DNA of 64,000 nt from the NCBI RefSeq assembly GCF_021390395.1, contig NZ_JAJUWT010000005.1, forward strand, positions 310,001-374,000, in the 5' to 3' direction. A program made the translations under genes and the position numbers. Shown piece by piece: positions 36,392 to 44,754 of the stretch (positions are counted from its first letter, which is position 1; each line of letters opens with the position of its first letter). This DNA comes from Saccharothrix sp. S26. GTDB taxonomy: Bacteria > Actinomycetota > Actinomycetes > Mycobacteriales > Pseudonocardiaceae. The notes under the pieces were generated by a model. That model did no database searches, was not told where the DNA came from, and worked only from the letters and a program-made list of their open reading frames with translations.

Positions 36392-37720
36392 TCAGCTCAC
36401 CCGTGAGACGCTGATCGCGTACTCGGGCTGCGAGGGCACCACCGAGGTGCGGCGGTCGAGCACGGACTGGAGGATCTCCCCCACCCGCACGGAGGTGTTG
36501 GACAGCAACGACGACGAGATGCCGTGCGTGTGCTCGGTGCCGCCCTGGAGGTACAGGCCGGCCAGCAGGTCGTCGTCGGTGTGCAGGCGGTAGTCGCGGC
36601 CGACGCTGAGCCTGCCGTGCGCGTCACGGGCGCAGCGCCCGGCCAGCTCGCCGAGCACCGCGGTCGGGTCGGCCTCCCGGTACCCCGTGGCGTAGACGAT
36701 CGCGTCGGCGTCGAGCACCTCGTGCAGGCCGGTGGCCAGCGACTCGACGGTGACCGTCACGCCGTCCCCGCGGTCGTCCAGCTCGGCCACGCGGGAGAGG
36801 TTGAGCAGCCGCAACCGCTGCCGCCCCACCACCTTCTCCCGGTACACCCGCCGGTACAGCTCGGCGATCAGCTCGTTGTCGACCACCGCGTAGTTGGTGT
36901 TGCCGTGGTAGTCCATGAGCTTGCGCTTGACCGGCTCGGGCGCGGCGAAGTAGTCGTCCACGGCGGCGGGGTCGAAGATCCGGTTGGCGAACGAGCTGTC
37001 GTCGGCGGGGCTGTAGCCGTAGCGGGCGAACACCGCGCACACCTCGGCGGACGGGAACCGCTCGTGCAGGAACGCGGTGACCTCCGCGCCGCTCTGCCCG
37101 GCCCCGATCACGACGAGCCGGCGCGGGTCGGTCAGCGACTCGACGCGGTGCAGGAAGTCCCGGTTGTGCCAGACCCGCTCGGACGGCCGCACGCCGTCGG
37201 GCAGCGCCGGGCGCAGGCCGGTGGCCAGCACCAGGTTGCGGGCGCGACGCACCTCGACCTCACCCGCCGACGTGCGCGAGACGACGTCGAAGTGCGTGAT
37301 CACGCCGTCCTCGGCCACCGGGCGGACGTCCACCACGTCCTGGTCGTAGGACACCAGGTCGTCCACGCGGTCGGCGGCCCACTCGAAGTAGTCGTGGAAC
37401 TCGACCCGCAGCGGGAACAGGTTCTTGTGGTTGATGAAGTCGACCAGCCGGCCCTTGCCGTGCAGGTAGCTCAGGAAGGTGAAGGTGCTGTTGGGGTTGC
37501 GCAGCGTCACCAGGTCCTTGAGGAACGACACCTGCATGGTGGCGTCCTCGATCAGCATCCCGCGGTGCCAGCCGAACCGCGGCTGCCGTTCCAGGAAGTG
37601 GGCGGTCACCACGTCTTCGGCGCGCGCGGCGGCGTTGTGCTCGGTCACGGCGATCGCGAGGGCCAGGTTGGACGGCCCGAACCCGACGCCGAGGACGTCG
37701 AAGACCGGTGGCTGTGGCAT
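36392..37720 (-). CDS. L-ornithine N5-monooxygenase
   Basis: A 442-aa flavin N-hydroxylase of the SidA/PvdA/IucD family. 'DVLGVGFGPSNLALAIAVTE' near residue 8 is the FAD site with the family's GxGPxNL, 'RLVVIGAGQSGAEVTAFL' is the NADPH site and 'DAIVYATGYREADP' is the C-terminal ATGY motif. Substrate-region motifs such as 'LKDLVTLRNPNSTFTFLSYL' and 'HGNTNYAVVDNELIAELYRR' favour ornithine. It makes N5-hydroxyornithine, the residue read from A3 of the NRPS. The ATG is at 37720, and an iron box lies 36-54 bases upstream. Confidence 0.94.
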   Translation of the reverse strand: MPQPPVFDVLGVGFGPSNLALAIAVTEHNAAARAEDVVTAHFLERQPRFGWHRGMLIEDATMQVSFLKDLVTLRNPNSTFTFLSYLHGKGRLVDFINHKNLFPLRVEFHDYFEWAADRVDDLVSYDQDVVDVRPVAEDGVITHFDVVSRTSAGEVEVRRARNLVLATGLRPALPDGVRPSERVWHNRDFLHRVESLTDPRRLVVIGAGQSGAEVTAFLHERFPSAEVCAVFARYGYSPADDSSFANRIFDPAAVDDYFAAPEPVKRKLMDYHGNTNYAVVDNELIAELYRRVYREKVVGRQRLRLLNLSRVAELDDRGDGVTVTVESLATGLHEVLDADAIVYATGYREADPTAVLGELAGRCARDAHGRLSVGRDYRLHTDDDLLAGLYLQGGTEHTHGISSSLLSNTSVRVGEILQSVLDRRTSVVPSQPEYAISVSRVS

Positions 37721-37755
37721 GGCTGTCCCATCGATGCGACTGAGGATGATCGAAC

Positions 37756-37774
37756 TTTGGTTACCCTAACCTAA
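37756..37774 (-). promoter_or_regulatory. iron box upstream of the ornithine monooxygenase
   Basis: TTTGGTTACCCTAACCTAA matches TTAGGTTAGGCTAACCTAA at 16 of 19 positions. It lies 36-54 bases upstream of the monooxygenase start and on the far side of the divergent ABC genes' own box. Confidence 0.8.
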
Positions 37775-37813
37775 GTCGATCGTTCGCGGGAGTGATCCAG
37801 CCCTCTTCTGTGA

Positions 37814-37832
37814 TTAGGCTAGCCTCACCTAG
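37814..37832 (+). promoter_or_regulatory. iron box upstream of the ABC transporter pair
   Basis: TTAGGCTAGCCTCACCTAG matches TTAGGTTAGGCTCACCTAA at 16 of 19 positions. It lies just before the ribosome site of the first ABC gene, so both transporter genes should be iron-repressed. Confidence 0.78.
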
Positions 37833-37857
37833 CAATCAGGGGAAGGTGGGCACCGGG

Positions 37858-39513
37858 GTGAGAACCGTCCTCAAGGCGGCAGTGACCGGGCAGTGGAGGT
37901 CCGTGACCGTCGCCTCGGCGCTCGGCGCGGCCCACCAGGCGGGTGAGGCGGCCGTGCCGCTGCTCATCGGCGTGGTGATCGACGAGGCGGTGCGCACCGG
38001 CGCGAGCGGTCGGCTGGCGCTGTGGATCGGCGTGCTGGCCGCGGTGTTCGTGACGCTGTCGTTGAGCTTCCGCTTCTCCTTGCGCAGCGGGGAGAAGGCC
38101 TCCCACCAGGCCGCGCACGAGGTGCGGTCGCGGTTGGCCGCGCGGGTGCTGTCGGCCGACGGCGCGGCGCACGGCCGGTTGTCCGGCGAGCTCGCGAGCA
38201 TCGCCACCAGCGACGCGCAACGGGTCGGGCAGGTGAACCTGGCGTTGCCGATCGCGTTCTCCGCGGTGATCGGCGTGCTGGTGGGCGCGGTGGCGCTGCT
38301 GCGGGTGTCCTGGGTGCTCGGGCTGCTGGTGCTGGTGGCCGCGCCCGTGCTGCTCGGCCTGGCGCACGTGCTGGGCAAACCACTCGAACGGCGCAGCGAC
38401 GCGGAGCAGGAGCGGGCGGCGCTGGCGTCCGGCGTGGCGGCCGACCTGGTGTCCGGGCTGCGCGCGCTGAAGGGGATCGGGGCGGAGGCCACGGCGGCCC
38501 GCCGGTACCGGGCGACCAGCCGGTCGTCCATGGAGGCGGCGATCCGGGCCGCCCGGGCGCGGGCCTGGCTGGACGGCTCGATGCTGACCCTGACCGGTGT
38601 GTTCCTGGCGGTCGTGGCGCTGGTCGGCGGAGGGCTGGCCGCGGCCGGCGAGATCACCGTCGGCGAGCTGGTCGCCGCGGTCGGGTTGGCGCAGTTCCTG
38701 CTGTGGCCGTTGTCGATCTTCTCCTGGGTCAACGGGCTGCTGGCGCAGGGCCGGGCGTCGGCCGCGCGGGTGGCCGAGGTGCTGGCCGCCGCCCCGGCCG
38801 TGCCGCCGGGCACGACGCCGTTGCCCGCGGTCGCCGGGCGCGTGGAGCTGGACGGCGTGGTGTCCGGGTCGTTGCGCGGTGTGTCGTTGACCGCGTCACC
38901 CGGCGAGCTGCTCGGCGTGGTGGCCCGCGACCCGGCGGACGCGGTGTCCTTGCTGGCCGTGCTGGCGCGCGAAGTCGACCCCTCGGCGGGCACGGTGGCG
39001 CTGGACGGCGTGCCGCTGTCCACTGTGGAGGGTTCGGTGCTGCGGTCGGCGGTGCTGGTGGCGGCGCACGACGCGGACCTGTTCGAGGGCTCGGTGCTGG
39101 ACAACGTCGCCGCCGGCGGGCCGCACGTGGACGCGGCGATGGCCGCGGCGCGGGTGGACGACGTGGCGGGGGCCCTGCCCGACGGCCTGGAGACGGTGAT
39201 CTCCGCCCGCGGCCGGTCGTTGTCGGGCGGGCAGCGGCAGCGGGTGGCGCTGGCCCGTGCCCTGGCCGCCGCTCCCCCGGTGCTGGTCGTGCACGACCCC
39301 ACGACGGCGGTGGACGCGGTGACGGAGGTGTCGCTGGCCGCCGGGATCAAGCGCGTGCGGGCCGGGCTGACCACCATCGTGGTCGCCACGAGCCCCGCGC
39401 TGCTGGCCGCGGCGGACCGGGTGGTGTTCCTGGCTTCCGGTGTCGTGGTCGCGGCGGGCGCGCACGCGGACCTCGTGGCCGACGACGACTACCGACTGGC
39501 GGTGCTGAGCTGA
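37858..39513 (+). CDS. ABC exporter-fold half-transporter with degenerate ATPase site
   Basis: A 551-aa half-transporter: six-helix membrane domain (~1-300) and nucleotide-binding domain (~325-551). The NBD is unusual. The Walker A loop is 'GVVARDPADAVSLLAV', with no GK(S/T). Walker B ends 'VLVVHDPTTAVD', so the catalytic Glu is missing. The H-loop His is replaced ('VVATSPALLAAA'). The signature 'SLSGGQRQRVALARALA' is perfect. It can only serve as the signature half of a heterodimer. GTG 37858 is chosen because GGGGAAGG (37839-37846) lies 11 bases upstream; GTG 37846 would overlap it. The stop overlaps the partner's ATG. It is likely for siderophore export, or import in the manner of IrtAB/YbtPQ. 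Confidence 0.85.
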   Translation: MRTVLKAAVTGQWRSVTVASALGAAHQAGEAAVPLLIGVVIDEAVRTGASGRLALWIGVLAAVFVTLSLSFRFSLRSGEKASHQAAHEVRSRLAARVLSADGAAHGRLSGELASIATSDAQRVGQVNLALPIAFSAVIGVLVGAVALLRVSWVLGLLVLVAAPVLLGLAHVLGKPLERRSDAEQERAALASGVAADLVSGLRALKGIGAEATAARRYRATSRSSMEAAIRAARARAWLDGSMLTLTGVFLAVVALVGGGLAAAGEITVGELVAAVGLAQFLLWPLSIFSWVNGLLAQGRASAARVAEVLAAAPAVPPGTTPLPAVAGRVELDGVVSGSLRGVSLTASPGELLGVVARDPADAVSLLAVLAREVDPSAGTVALDGVPLSTVEGSVLRSAVLVAAHDADLFEGSVLDNVAAGGPHVDAAMAAARVDDVAGALPDGLETVISARGRSLSGGQRQRVALARALAAAPPVLVVHDPTTAVDAVTEVSLAAGIKRVRAGLTTIVVATSPALLAAADRVVFLASGVVVAAGAHADLVADDDYRLAVLS

Positions 39514-41294
39514 TGCGCGAGTTGTTGGCCACCGCGTCCGGCACGCGGACGTGGGCGGCGGTCGGGGAGTTGCTGCGGCCGCGCCGGGCCCTGGCTTGGG
39601 GTGCGCTGCTGGTGCTGCTGGCCGGCACGGCGGTCGGGCTGCTCACCGCGCCGGTGCTGGGCCGCATCGTGGACCTGGTCGGCGCGGGGTCGTCCGCCAT
39701 CGCCTGGCCCGTGGTCGTGCTGGTCCTGGTCGCCGTCACGCAAGGCGTGTCGACGGCGTTCGGCACGGCCCTCGTGGCACGGCTGGGCGAGGGGATGCTC
39801 GCCGACCTGCGCGAGAAGTTCGTGGAACGCGCGCTGCACCTGCCCCTCGACCGGGTGGAGGAGGCGGGCGCGGGCGACCTGACCTCCCGCGTCACGCGGG
39901 ACGTGCAGGTGATCGCCGACGCGGTGCGCAACGCGTTGCCGGTGATGGCCCGCTCGGCGTTGACCATCGCGCTGACCGTGGTCGGCATCGCGGTCCTCGA
40001 CTGGCGGTTCCTCGTGCCGGTGCTGCTGGCGCTGCCGATCCACGTGCACACCGTGCGCTGGTACGGCGGTCGTGCCGTGAAGCTGTACGCGGCGCAGCGC
40101 GTGGCCGTGGGCGTGCAGCAGCAGCAGTTGCTGGACTCGATCGGCGGCGCGGCGACCGTGCGCGCGTTCGGGTTGGCCGACTCGCACGTGGCGCGGGTCC
40201 GGTCGCGCTCGCAGGAGGCGGTGGACCTGGCGCTGCGCGGCATCCGGCTGCTCACCCGGTTCTACGGCCGGCTCAACGCGGCCGAGTTCATCGGGCTCGC
40301 GGGCGTGCTGGTGACCGGGTTCTGGCTGGTCGGCGCGGGCACGGCGTCGGTGGGCACGGCGACCGCCGCCGCCCTGTACCTGCACAGCCTGTTCAACCCG
40401 GTCAACGCCGCCCTGGCGCTGGCCGACGACGCGCAGGCCGCCACCGCGTCGCTGTCGCGCCTGGTCGGCGTGGCCGACGAGCCGATGCCCTCGACCGCAG
40501 GCCGGGTGCGGCCGGACGACACGACGATCAAGCTGGCCGGCGTCTCGTACTCCTACGTGGACGGTCACCCGGTGCTGCGGGACGTCGACCTGGAGCTGGC
40601 CGCGGGCGAACGGGTCGCACTGGTCGGCGCGTCCGGCGCGGGCAAGACCACGCTGGCGAAGCTGATCGCGGGCGTGCACGAGCCGACCAGCGGCTCCATC
40701 AGCCTCGGCGGGGTCGACCTCGCGTCGGCGGTGCGGTCGGTCGCGATGATCACCCAGGAGGTGCACGTCTTCGCCGGTCCGCTGGCCGACGACCTGCGCC
40801 TGGCCCGCCCGGACGCCACGGACGACGAGATCACCGCCGCGCTGGACCGCGTCGGCGCGCTGGGCTGGGCCGAGGCGCTGCCCTCGGGCCTGGACACCGT
40901 CGTCGGCGAGGGTGGCCACCGGTTGACCGTGGCGCAGGCGCAACAGTTGGCGCTGGCACGGCTCGTGCTGGCCGACCCGCCGATCGCGATCCTCGACGAG
41001 GCGACCGCGGACGCGGGCAGCGCGGGCGCGCGGGAGCTGGAAGAGGCGGCGGCGCGGGCGTTGGACGGCCGGACCGGGCTGCTGGTGGCGCACCGGCTCA
41101 CCCAGGCCGTCACGGCGGACCGCGTGGTGGTGCTGGAAGCCGGCCGGGTGGTGGAGAGCGGCACGCACGAGGAGCTGCTCGCCGCCGGCGGCCGTTACGC
41201 CGAGCTGTGGGCGGCCTGGTCGGGCACCCGGTCCGAACCGACGCCGCCGCAGGGCAGGAGCAGCGGCGTCAGAACAGCACGATCAGCAGGATGA
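39513..41294 (+). CDS. ABC exporter-fold half-transporter, catalytic partner
   Basis: A 593-aa half-transporter with a six-helix domain (~15-315) and an NBD (~335-580). Walker A 'LVGASGAGKTTLAKLI', Walker B 'IAILDEATAD' and H-loop 'LLVAHRLTQAV' are intact, but the signature is 'RLTVAQAQQLALARLV', LTVAQ in place of LSGGQ. It therefore complements its neighbour exactly: the only working ATP site would use this protein's Walker motifs and the neighbour's LSGGQ. The ATG overlaps the first gene's TGA (TGATG). It is iron-regulated through the box at 37814, and its substrate is probably the siderophore made by the adjacent NRPS. Confidence 0.88.
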   Translation: MRELLATASGTRTWAAVGELLRPRRALAWGALLVLLAGTAVGLLTAPVLGRIVDLVGAGSSAIAWPVVVLVLVAVTQGVSTAFGTALVARLGEGMLADLREKFVERALHLPLDRVEEAGAGDLTSRVTRDVQVIADAVRNALPVMARSALTIALTVVGIAVLDWRFLVPVLLALPIHVHTVRWYGGRAVKLYAAQRVAVGVQQQQLLDSIGGAATVRAFGLADSHVARVRSRSQEAVDLALRGIRLLTRFYGRLNAAEFIGLAGVLVTGFWLVGAGTASVGTATAAALYLHSLFNPVNAALALADDAQAATASLSRLVGVADEPMPSTAGRVRPDDTTIKLAGVSYSYVDGHPVLRDVDLELAAGERVALVGASGAGKTTLAKLIAGVHEPTSGSISLGGVDLASAVRSVAMITQEVHVFAGPLADDLRLARPDATDDEITAALDRVGALGWAEALPSGLDTVVGEGGHRLTVAQAQQLALARLVLADPPIAILDEATADAGSAGARELEEAAARALDGRTGLLVAHRLTQAVTADRVVVLEAGRVVESGTHEELLAAGGRYAELWAAWSGTRSEPTPPQGRSSGVRTARSAG

Positions 41295-41430
41295 TCCCCA
41301 GCACGATGGCGATGATGGTCGGGATGGTGGCGGGCGACCTGCGGTAGTGGCTGTGCACGGTCGTGGTGCGGAACCAGCTGTACGGCACGCGGCGACGGTG
41401 TCGCTGGACCCAAGGCATTTCGGCTCCCAT
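41269..41430 (-). CDS. 53-aa single-pass membrane peptide
   Basis: A small open frame on the minus strand starting at ATG 41430 (or ATG 41418). The N-terminal half is basic and aromatic ('PWVQRHRRRVPYSWF', 'VHSHYRRSP'). The C-terminal half is a clean membrane helix, 'TIPTIIAIVLGIILLIVLF', ending at the stop. GGGGACGAG lies upstream of the first ATG. It overlaps the last 26 bases of the ABC gene and is 72 bases downstream of the lacI stop on the same strand. The helix is far too regular for chance. Function unknown. Confidence 0.6.
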   Translation of the reverse strand: MGAEMPWVQRHRRRVPYSWFRTTTVHSHYRRSPATIPTIIAIVLGIILLIVLF

Positions 41431-41502
41431 CGTGGTCTCGTCCCCAGAACGATCACCCGGGAGGTACCCACGTGGGACGGCCGTTAAGCCACGATCGGGT
41501 GA

Positions 41503-42489
41503 TCACCCCGAACGGCGGACCACCAACGCGGTGGGCAGGACCACCGGCTCACGGCTCGGTGCCGCGCCTTCCAGCCGGGAGAGCAGCAGGCGCGCGGCGG
41601 CCTCGCCCATCTCCCTCATCGGCTGGCGCACGGTGGTGAGCTCGGCGTGCGCGGCGATGGGTATGTCGTCGAAGCCGACCACCGCGACGTCGTCGGGCAC
41701 CTTGCGCCCGGCGGCGGTGAGTGCCCGCATCACGCCCAGCGCGGACAGGTCGTTGTGGGCGAACACCGCGTCGAACCGCAGCCCGGTCGCCATCAGCTTC
41801 TCCGTCGCCACCGCGCCCCGGTCGGTGCCGAAGTCGCCCTCCACCACCAACCGCGGGTCCACGTGCACGCCCGCGTCGCCCAACGCGTCGAGGAAACCGT
41901 CCAGCCGCTCCCGCACGCACCCGAAGTTCGCCGGCCCCGTCACCACCGCGAAACCCCGACGGCCCGCGGCCACGAGGTGCTGCGCCGCCGCTTGCGCGCC
42001 TTCCCGGTTGGTCGTGGACACCGACGGGAACCCGGGCCGGCTGCCCCGGTCGTCGATCATGACCACCGGCAGGCCCTGGTCGTGCAGCGTCTCGATGTAG
42101 CTCAACGTGTCCGGTGGCTCGATCACCAGCAGCCCGTCGAACGCCTTCGCCGACACGTGGCTCGCGAACTGCGACAACGACTCCGTGCCCCGGTTCACGG
42201 TGTAGAGCAGCAGCCCGTACCCCTCGGCCTCCAGCTCGTCCACCGCGCCCTGCACCACCTCGCCGGTCCACGGCCAGGTCAACGAGGGCACCAGCATCCC
42301 GACCGTGCGCGCCCGCCCCCGCGCCAACCCGACCGCCCGGGCGCTGGGCACGTACCCGACGTCGGCGATCACCTGCCGCACCCGTGCCGCCGTGGCCGCG
42401 TCGACGTCCGGCTTGCCGTTGAGCACACGGGACACGGTCGCCTTGCTCACCTGGGCACGTTGCGCGACTTCGGCGATCGTGACTCGCAC
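41503..42489 (-). CDS. LacI-family transcriptional regulator
   Basis: A 328-aa repressor. The N-terminal HTH is 'TIAEVAQRAQVSKATVSRVL' (4-23), with the hinge helix near residue 50. A periplasmic-binding-protein-like sugar domain follows ('VGMLVPSLTWPWTGEVVQGA', 'VAVVGFDDIPIAAHAELTTV', 'VRQPMREMGEAAARLLL'). The GTG start has GAGGAG upstream. It is divergent from the GT8 gene across 176 bp containing three tandem GGTACC units, its likely operator. It probably senses a sugar and controls the nearby GT8/GH130/GT4 genes (inference). Confidence 0.92.
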   Translation of the reverse strand: MRVTIAEVAQRAQVSKATVSRVLNGKPDVDAATAARVRQVIADVGYVPSARAVGLARGRARTVGMLVPSLTWPWTGEVVQGAVDELEAEGYGLLLYTVNRGTESLSQFASHVSAKAFDGLLVIEPPDTLSYIETLHDQGLPVVMIDDRGSRPGFPSVSTTNREGAQAAAQHLVAAGRRGFAVVTGPANFGCVRERLDGFLDALGDAGVHVDPRLVVEGDFGTDRGAVATEKLMATGLRFDAVFAHNDLSALGVMRALTAAGRKVPDDVAVVGFDDIPIAAHAELTTVRQPMREMGEAAARLLLSRLEGAAPSREPVVLPTALVVRRSG

Positions 42490-42512
42490 GGCTCACTCCT
42501 CGGCAGTGCTGC

Positions 42513-42533
42513 GGTACCGGTACCGGTACCGGT
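42513..42533. promoter_or_regulatory. LacI operator candidate, triple GGTACC
   Basis: GGTACCGGTACCGGTACCGGT is a run of overlapping palindromes (GGTACC, ACCGGT) spanning 21 bp, just upstream of the lacI start and in the shared promoter region with GT8. LacI proteins bind CG-centred palindromes of this kind. Confidence 0.6.
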
Positions 42534-42665
42534 TACGGAGGCAGTCAACCGCTCACGGCGGGTAGCCGTCAACCCCTCGTCACCACATGAACGGCCTGGG
42601 CGGTCAGCCCCGGCGCGGATAGCATCCCGTTCGTACTCGTCCTCATCGAGGAAGCGACTTCGTTG

Positions 42666-43616
42666 ATGAGTATTCGCATCGCCCTTTCGTCCGACGACAA
42701 CTACGTGGTGCCACTGGCCGCCTGCGTGCGGTCCATCCTCGACAACGCGCATCCCACGGGCGACGTGGAGATCGCCGTGCTCTCATGCGGCATCACCGCG
42801 GATTCCCGGCGGAAGCTGGTGGCGTCGTGGGGACCGGCCGCCGCCCGCGTCACGTGGATCGACATCGACCTGTCCAGGCTGGCCGGGTTGCCGACGAAAT
42901 CCCGGGCCACCGGGCACCTGAACGCCACCACCTACGCCCGGCTGCTGCTGCCCGACGTGCTGCCCGAGACCTGGGACCGGGTGCTCTTCCTCGACACCGA
43001 CCTCCTCGTACTCGGCTCATTGGCCGAGTTGTGGACGACGCCTCTCGGCGAGTTCCCGTTCGCCGCCGCGCGGGATCCCTACACGCCGCTGATCTCGTCC
43101 GAGCACGGCGTGCCCGGGTGGCAGGCGTTGAGACTCGACCCGAACGCGCCCTACTTCAACGCCGGCGTGCTGCTGATCGACCTGCCGCGCTGGCGGCGCG
43201 ACCGGATCAGCAAGCGCGCCTTCGACTACATCCGGGACCATCGCGACGAGATCCTGCTGGCCGATCAGGAGGCGATGAACGCCGTCGCCAACGGCGGCTT
43301 CCGGGTGCTGGACCCGGTGTGGAACGTCATGAACTACTGGTACTGGCCGGAGGACGACGTCTTCGTCCAAGAGCACGTGGTCGACCACGCCCGGATCCGC
43401 CACTACAACGGGGACAACAAGCCCTGGGTGTCGTGGAAGTACCACAAGCTCGAGCGCCTCCGGCAGCGGAGCCTGCGCGGGGAGGAGCGGCCCTGGTCGC
43501 AGCTGCGGCACGAGCACTGCGACTACGACGTCTTCTTCGACTACCTCGACCGGACCGCGTGGCGTGGCTGGCGACCGGCACCCGAGCCCGCCGGCGACGG
43601 CGTCCCCGTGGCCTGA
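42666..43616 (+). CDS. family 8 glycosyltransferase
   Basis: A 316-aa retaining GT-A enzyme. 'IRIALSSDDNYVVPLAACVR' begins the fold. The metal/nucleotide-sugar motif is 'RVLFLDTDLLVLGSLAELW' (DTD), followed by 'APYFNAGVLLIDLPRWR' and 'LLADQEAMNAV', all GT8 hallmarks; 'HYNGDNKPW' is the C-terminal His/donor motif. GT8 members transfer galactose, glucose or similar sugars from UDP- or GDP-donors. ATG 42666 follows a weak GAGGA 15 bases upstream. It is divergent from lacI and convergent with GH130. Confidence 0.9.
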   Translation: MSIRIALSSDDNYVVPLAACVRSILDNAHPTGDVEIAVLSCGITADSRRKLVASWGPAAARVTWIDIDLSRLAGLPTKSRATGHLNATTYARLLLPDVLPETWDRVLFLDTDLLVLGSLAELWTTPLGEFPFAAARDPYTPLISSEHGVPGWQALRLDPNAPYFNAGVLLIDLPRWRRDRISKRAFDYIRDHRDEILLADQEAMNAVANGGFRVLDPVWNVMNYWYWPEDDVFVQEHVVDHARIRHYNGDNKPWVSWKYHKLERLRQRSLRGEERPWSQLRHEHCDYDVFFDYLDRTAWRGWRPAPEPAGDGVPVA

Positions 43617-43640
43617 CCGGCGGCCGCCGGGAGCACGGGT

Positions 43641-43688
43641 CGGTCGGCGTCGTGCGGCCCGGGGCACCGGCCCGCACGACGCCGACCG
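43641..43688. terminator. strong bidirectional hairpin terminator
   Basis: CGGTCGGCGTCGTGCGG (43641-43657) and CCGCACGACGCCGACCG (43672-43688) form a perfect 17-bp stem with a 14-base loop, placed between the convergent GT8 stop (43616) and the GH130 stop (43692). Confidence 0.9.
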
Positions 43689-43691
43689 GTG

Positions 43692-44711
43692 TCAGCGCAC
43701 GACCTCGCCGTCCCCGTCCACCAGCTCCGAGTTCGCCTTGATGTGCGCCACCAGATCGTCGATCTGGGCGTACGCGACGGCGACGTACGTGTCCGCCGCG
43801 CCGTAGTAGATGGCCAGCCGACCGGTCTCGGGATCCTGCAACGAGGCGCACGGGAACACGACGTTCGGCACGAAACCCGTGGTCTCGTAGGGCTCCTGCG
43901 GCGTGAGCAGGTAGTCGCGGGTGCGGTAGAGCACCTTGGCCGGGTTCTCCAGGTCGAGCAGTGCCGCGCCCATGCTGTAGACCAGGCCGTTGCACGGCTC
44001 GTTGACCCCGTGGTACAGCACCAACCAGCCTTCGGACGTCTCGATCGGCGCCGCGCCCGCGCCGATCTTCACGCACTGCCACCACCGCGGGTCGTTGACC
44101 GACATCACCTTGCGGTGCCTGCCCCAGTGCACCAGGTCCGGGCTCTGGGACAGGTAGATGTCGCCGAACCGCGTGTGGGTGTTGTCGCTCGGCCGGGTGA
44201 GCACGACGTACCGGCCGTTGATCCGGCGCGGGAACAGCACACCGTTGCGGTTGTACGGCGTGGTGATGTTCTCCAGGCGCACGAACGTGCGGAAGTCGTG
44301 CGTCCGCCCCAGGGCCAGCGAAGCCCCGCCGAAGTCCGTGCACCAGATGATGTAGTACGCGTCCTCGACGAACACGACACGCGGGTCGTACGCGTACGTG
44401 GGCTTGTACGGCCGGCCGTCCTCGTCGACCCAGCGGATCGGTTCGTCCTCCAGTTCCCAGCTCAGCCCGTCCGCGCTGCGGCCCACGTGCAGGGCGGGTC
44501 GGCCGTCGCGGTGGTCGGCGCGGAACACGCCGGCGAACGCGCCGTCGTGGGCCACCACCGCGCTGTTGAACACACGTGCCGTCGAGGGCGTCGGGTTCCA
44601 ACCGATCAGCGGACCGGCGCGGTGGCGCCAGACGGGGCTGTCACCGCCCTCCGGCGCGGGCTGCCACGGGATGTTCGGCAGCGGATCCCCGACGATCTTC
44701 ACAGCGGGCAT
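43692..44711 (-). CDS. GH130-family glycoside phosphorylase/hydrolase
   Basis: A 339-aa five-bladed beta-propeller enzyme. Features include 'RADHRDGRPALHVGRSADGL', 'YAYDPRVVFVEDAYYIIWCT' with the conserved DPR, 'NRNGVLFPRRINGRYVVLTR' and 'GWLVLYHGV' with the YHG motif. GH130 enzymes phosphorolyse beta-1,4- or beta-1,2-mannosides such as mannosylglucose, or hydrolyse beta-1,2-mannobiose; subfamily cannot be fixed by eye. GGAAGGG precedes the ATG. It is followed upstream on the same strand by a GT4 gene (43 bases apart), so the two may be an operon for a mannose-containing glycan. Confidence 0.88.
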   Translation of the reverse strand: MPAVKIVGDPLPNIPWQPAPEGGDSPVWRHRAGPLIGWNPTPSTARVFNSAVVAHDGAFAGVFRADHRDGRPALHVGRSADGLSWELEDEPIRWVDEDGRPYKPTYAYDPRVVFVEDAYYIIWCTDFGGASLALGRTHDFRTFVRLENITTPYNRNGVLFPRRINGRYVVLTRPSDNTHTRFGDIYLSQSPDLVHWGRHRKVMSVNDPRWWQCVKIGAGAAPIETSEGWLVLYHGVNEPCNGLVYSMGAALLDLENPAKVLYRTRDYLLTPQEPYETTGFVPNVVFPCASLQDPETGRLAIYYGAADTYVAVAYAQIDDLVAHIKANSELVDGDGEVVR

Positions 44712-44754
44712 GGAAACCCTTCCGTTCCTGACGGCGTCGCCGATCTCGAGCCGG

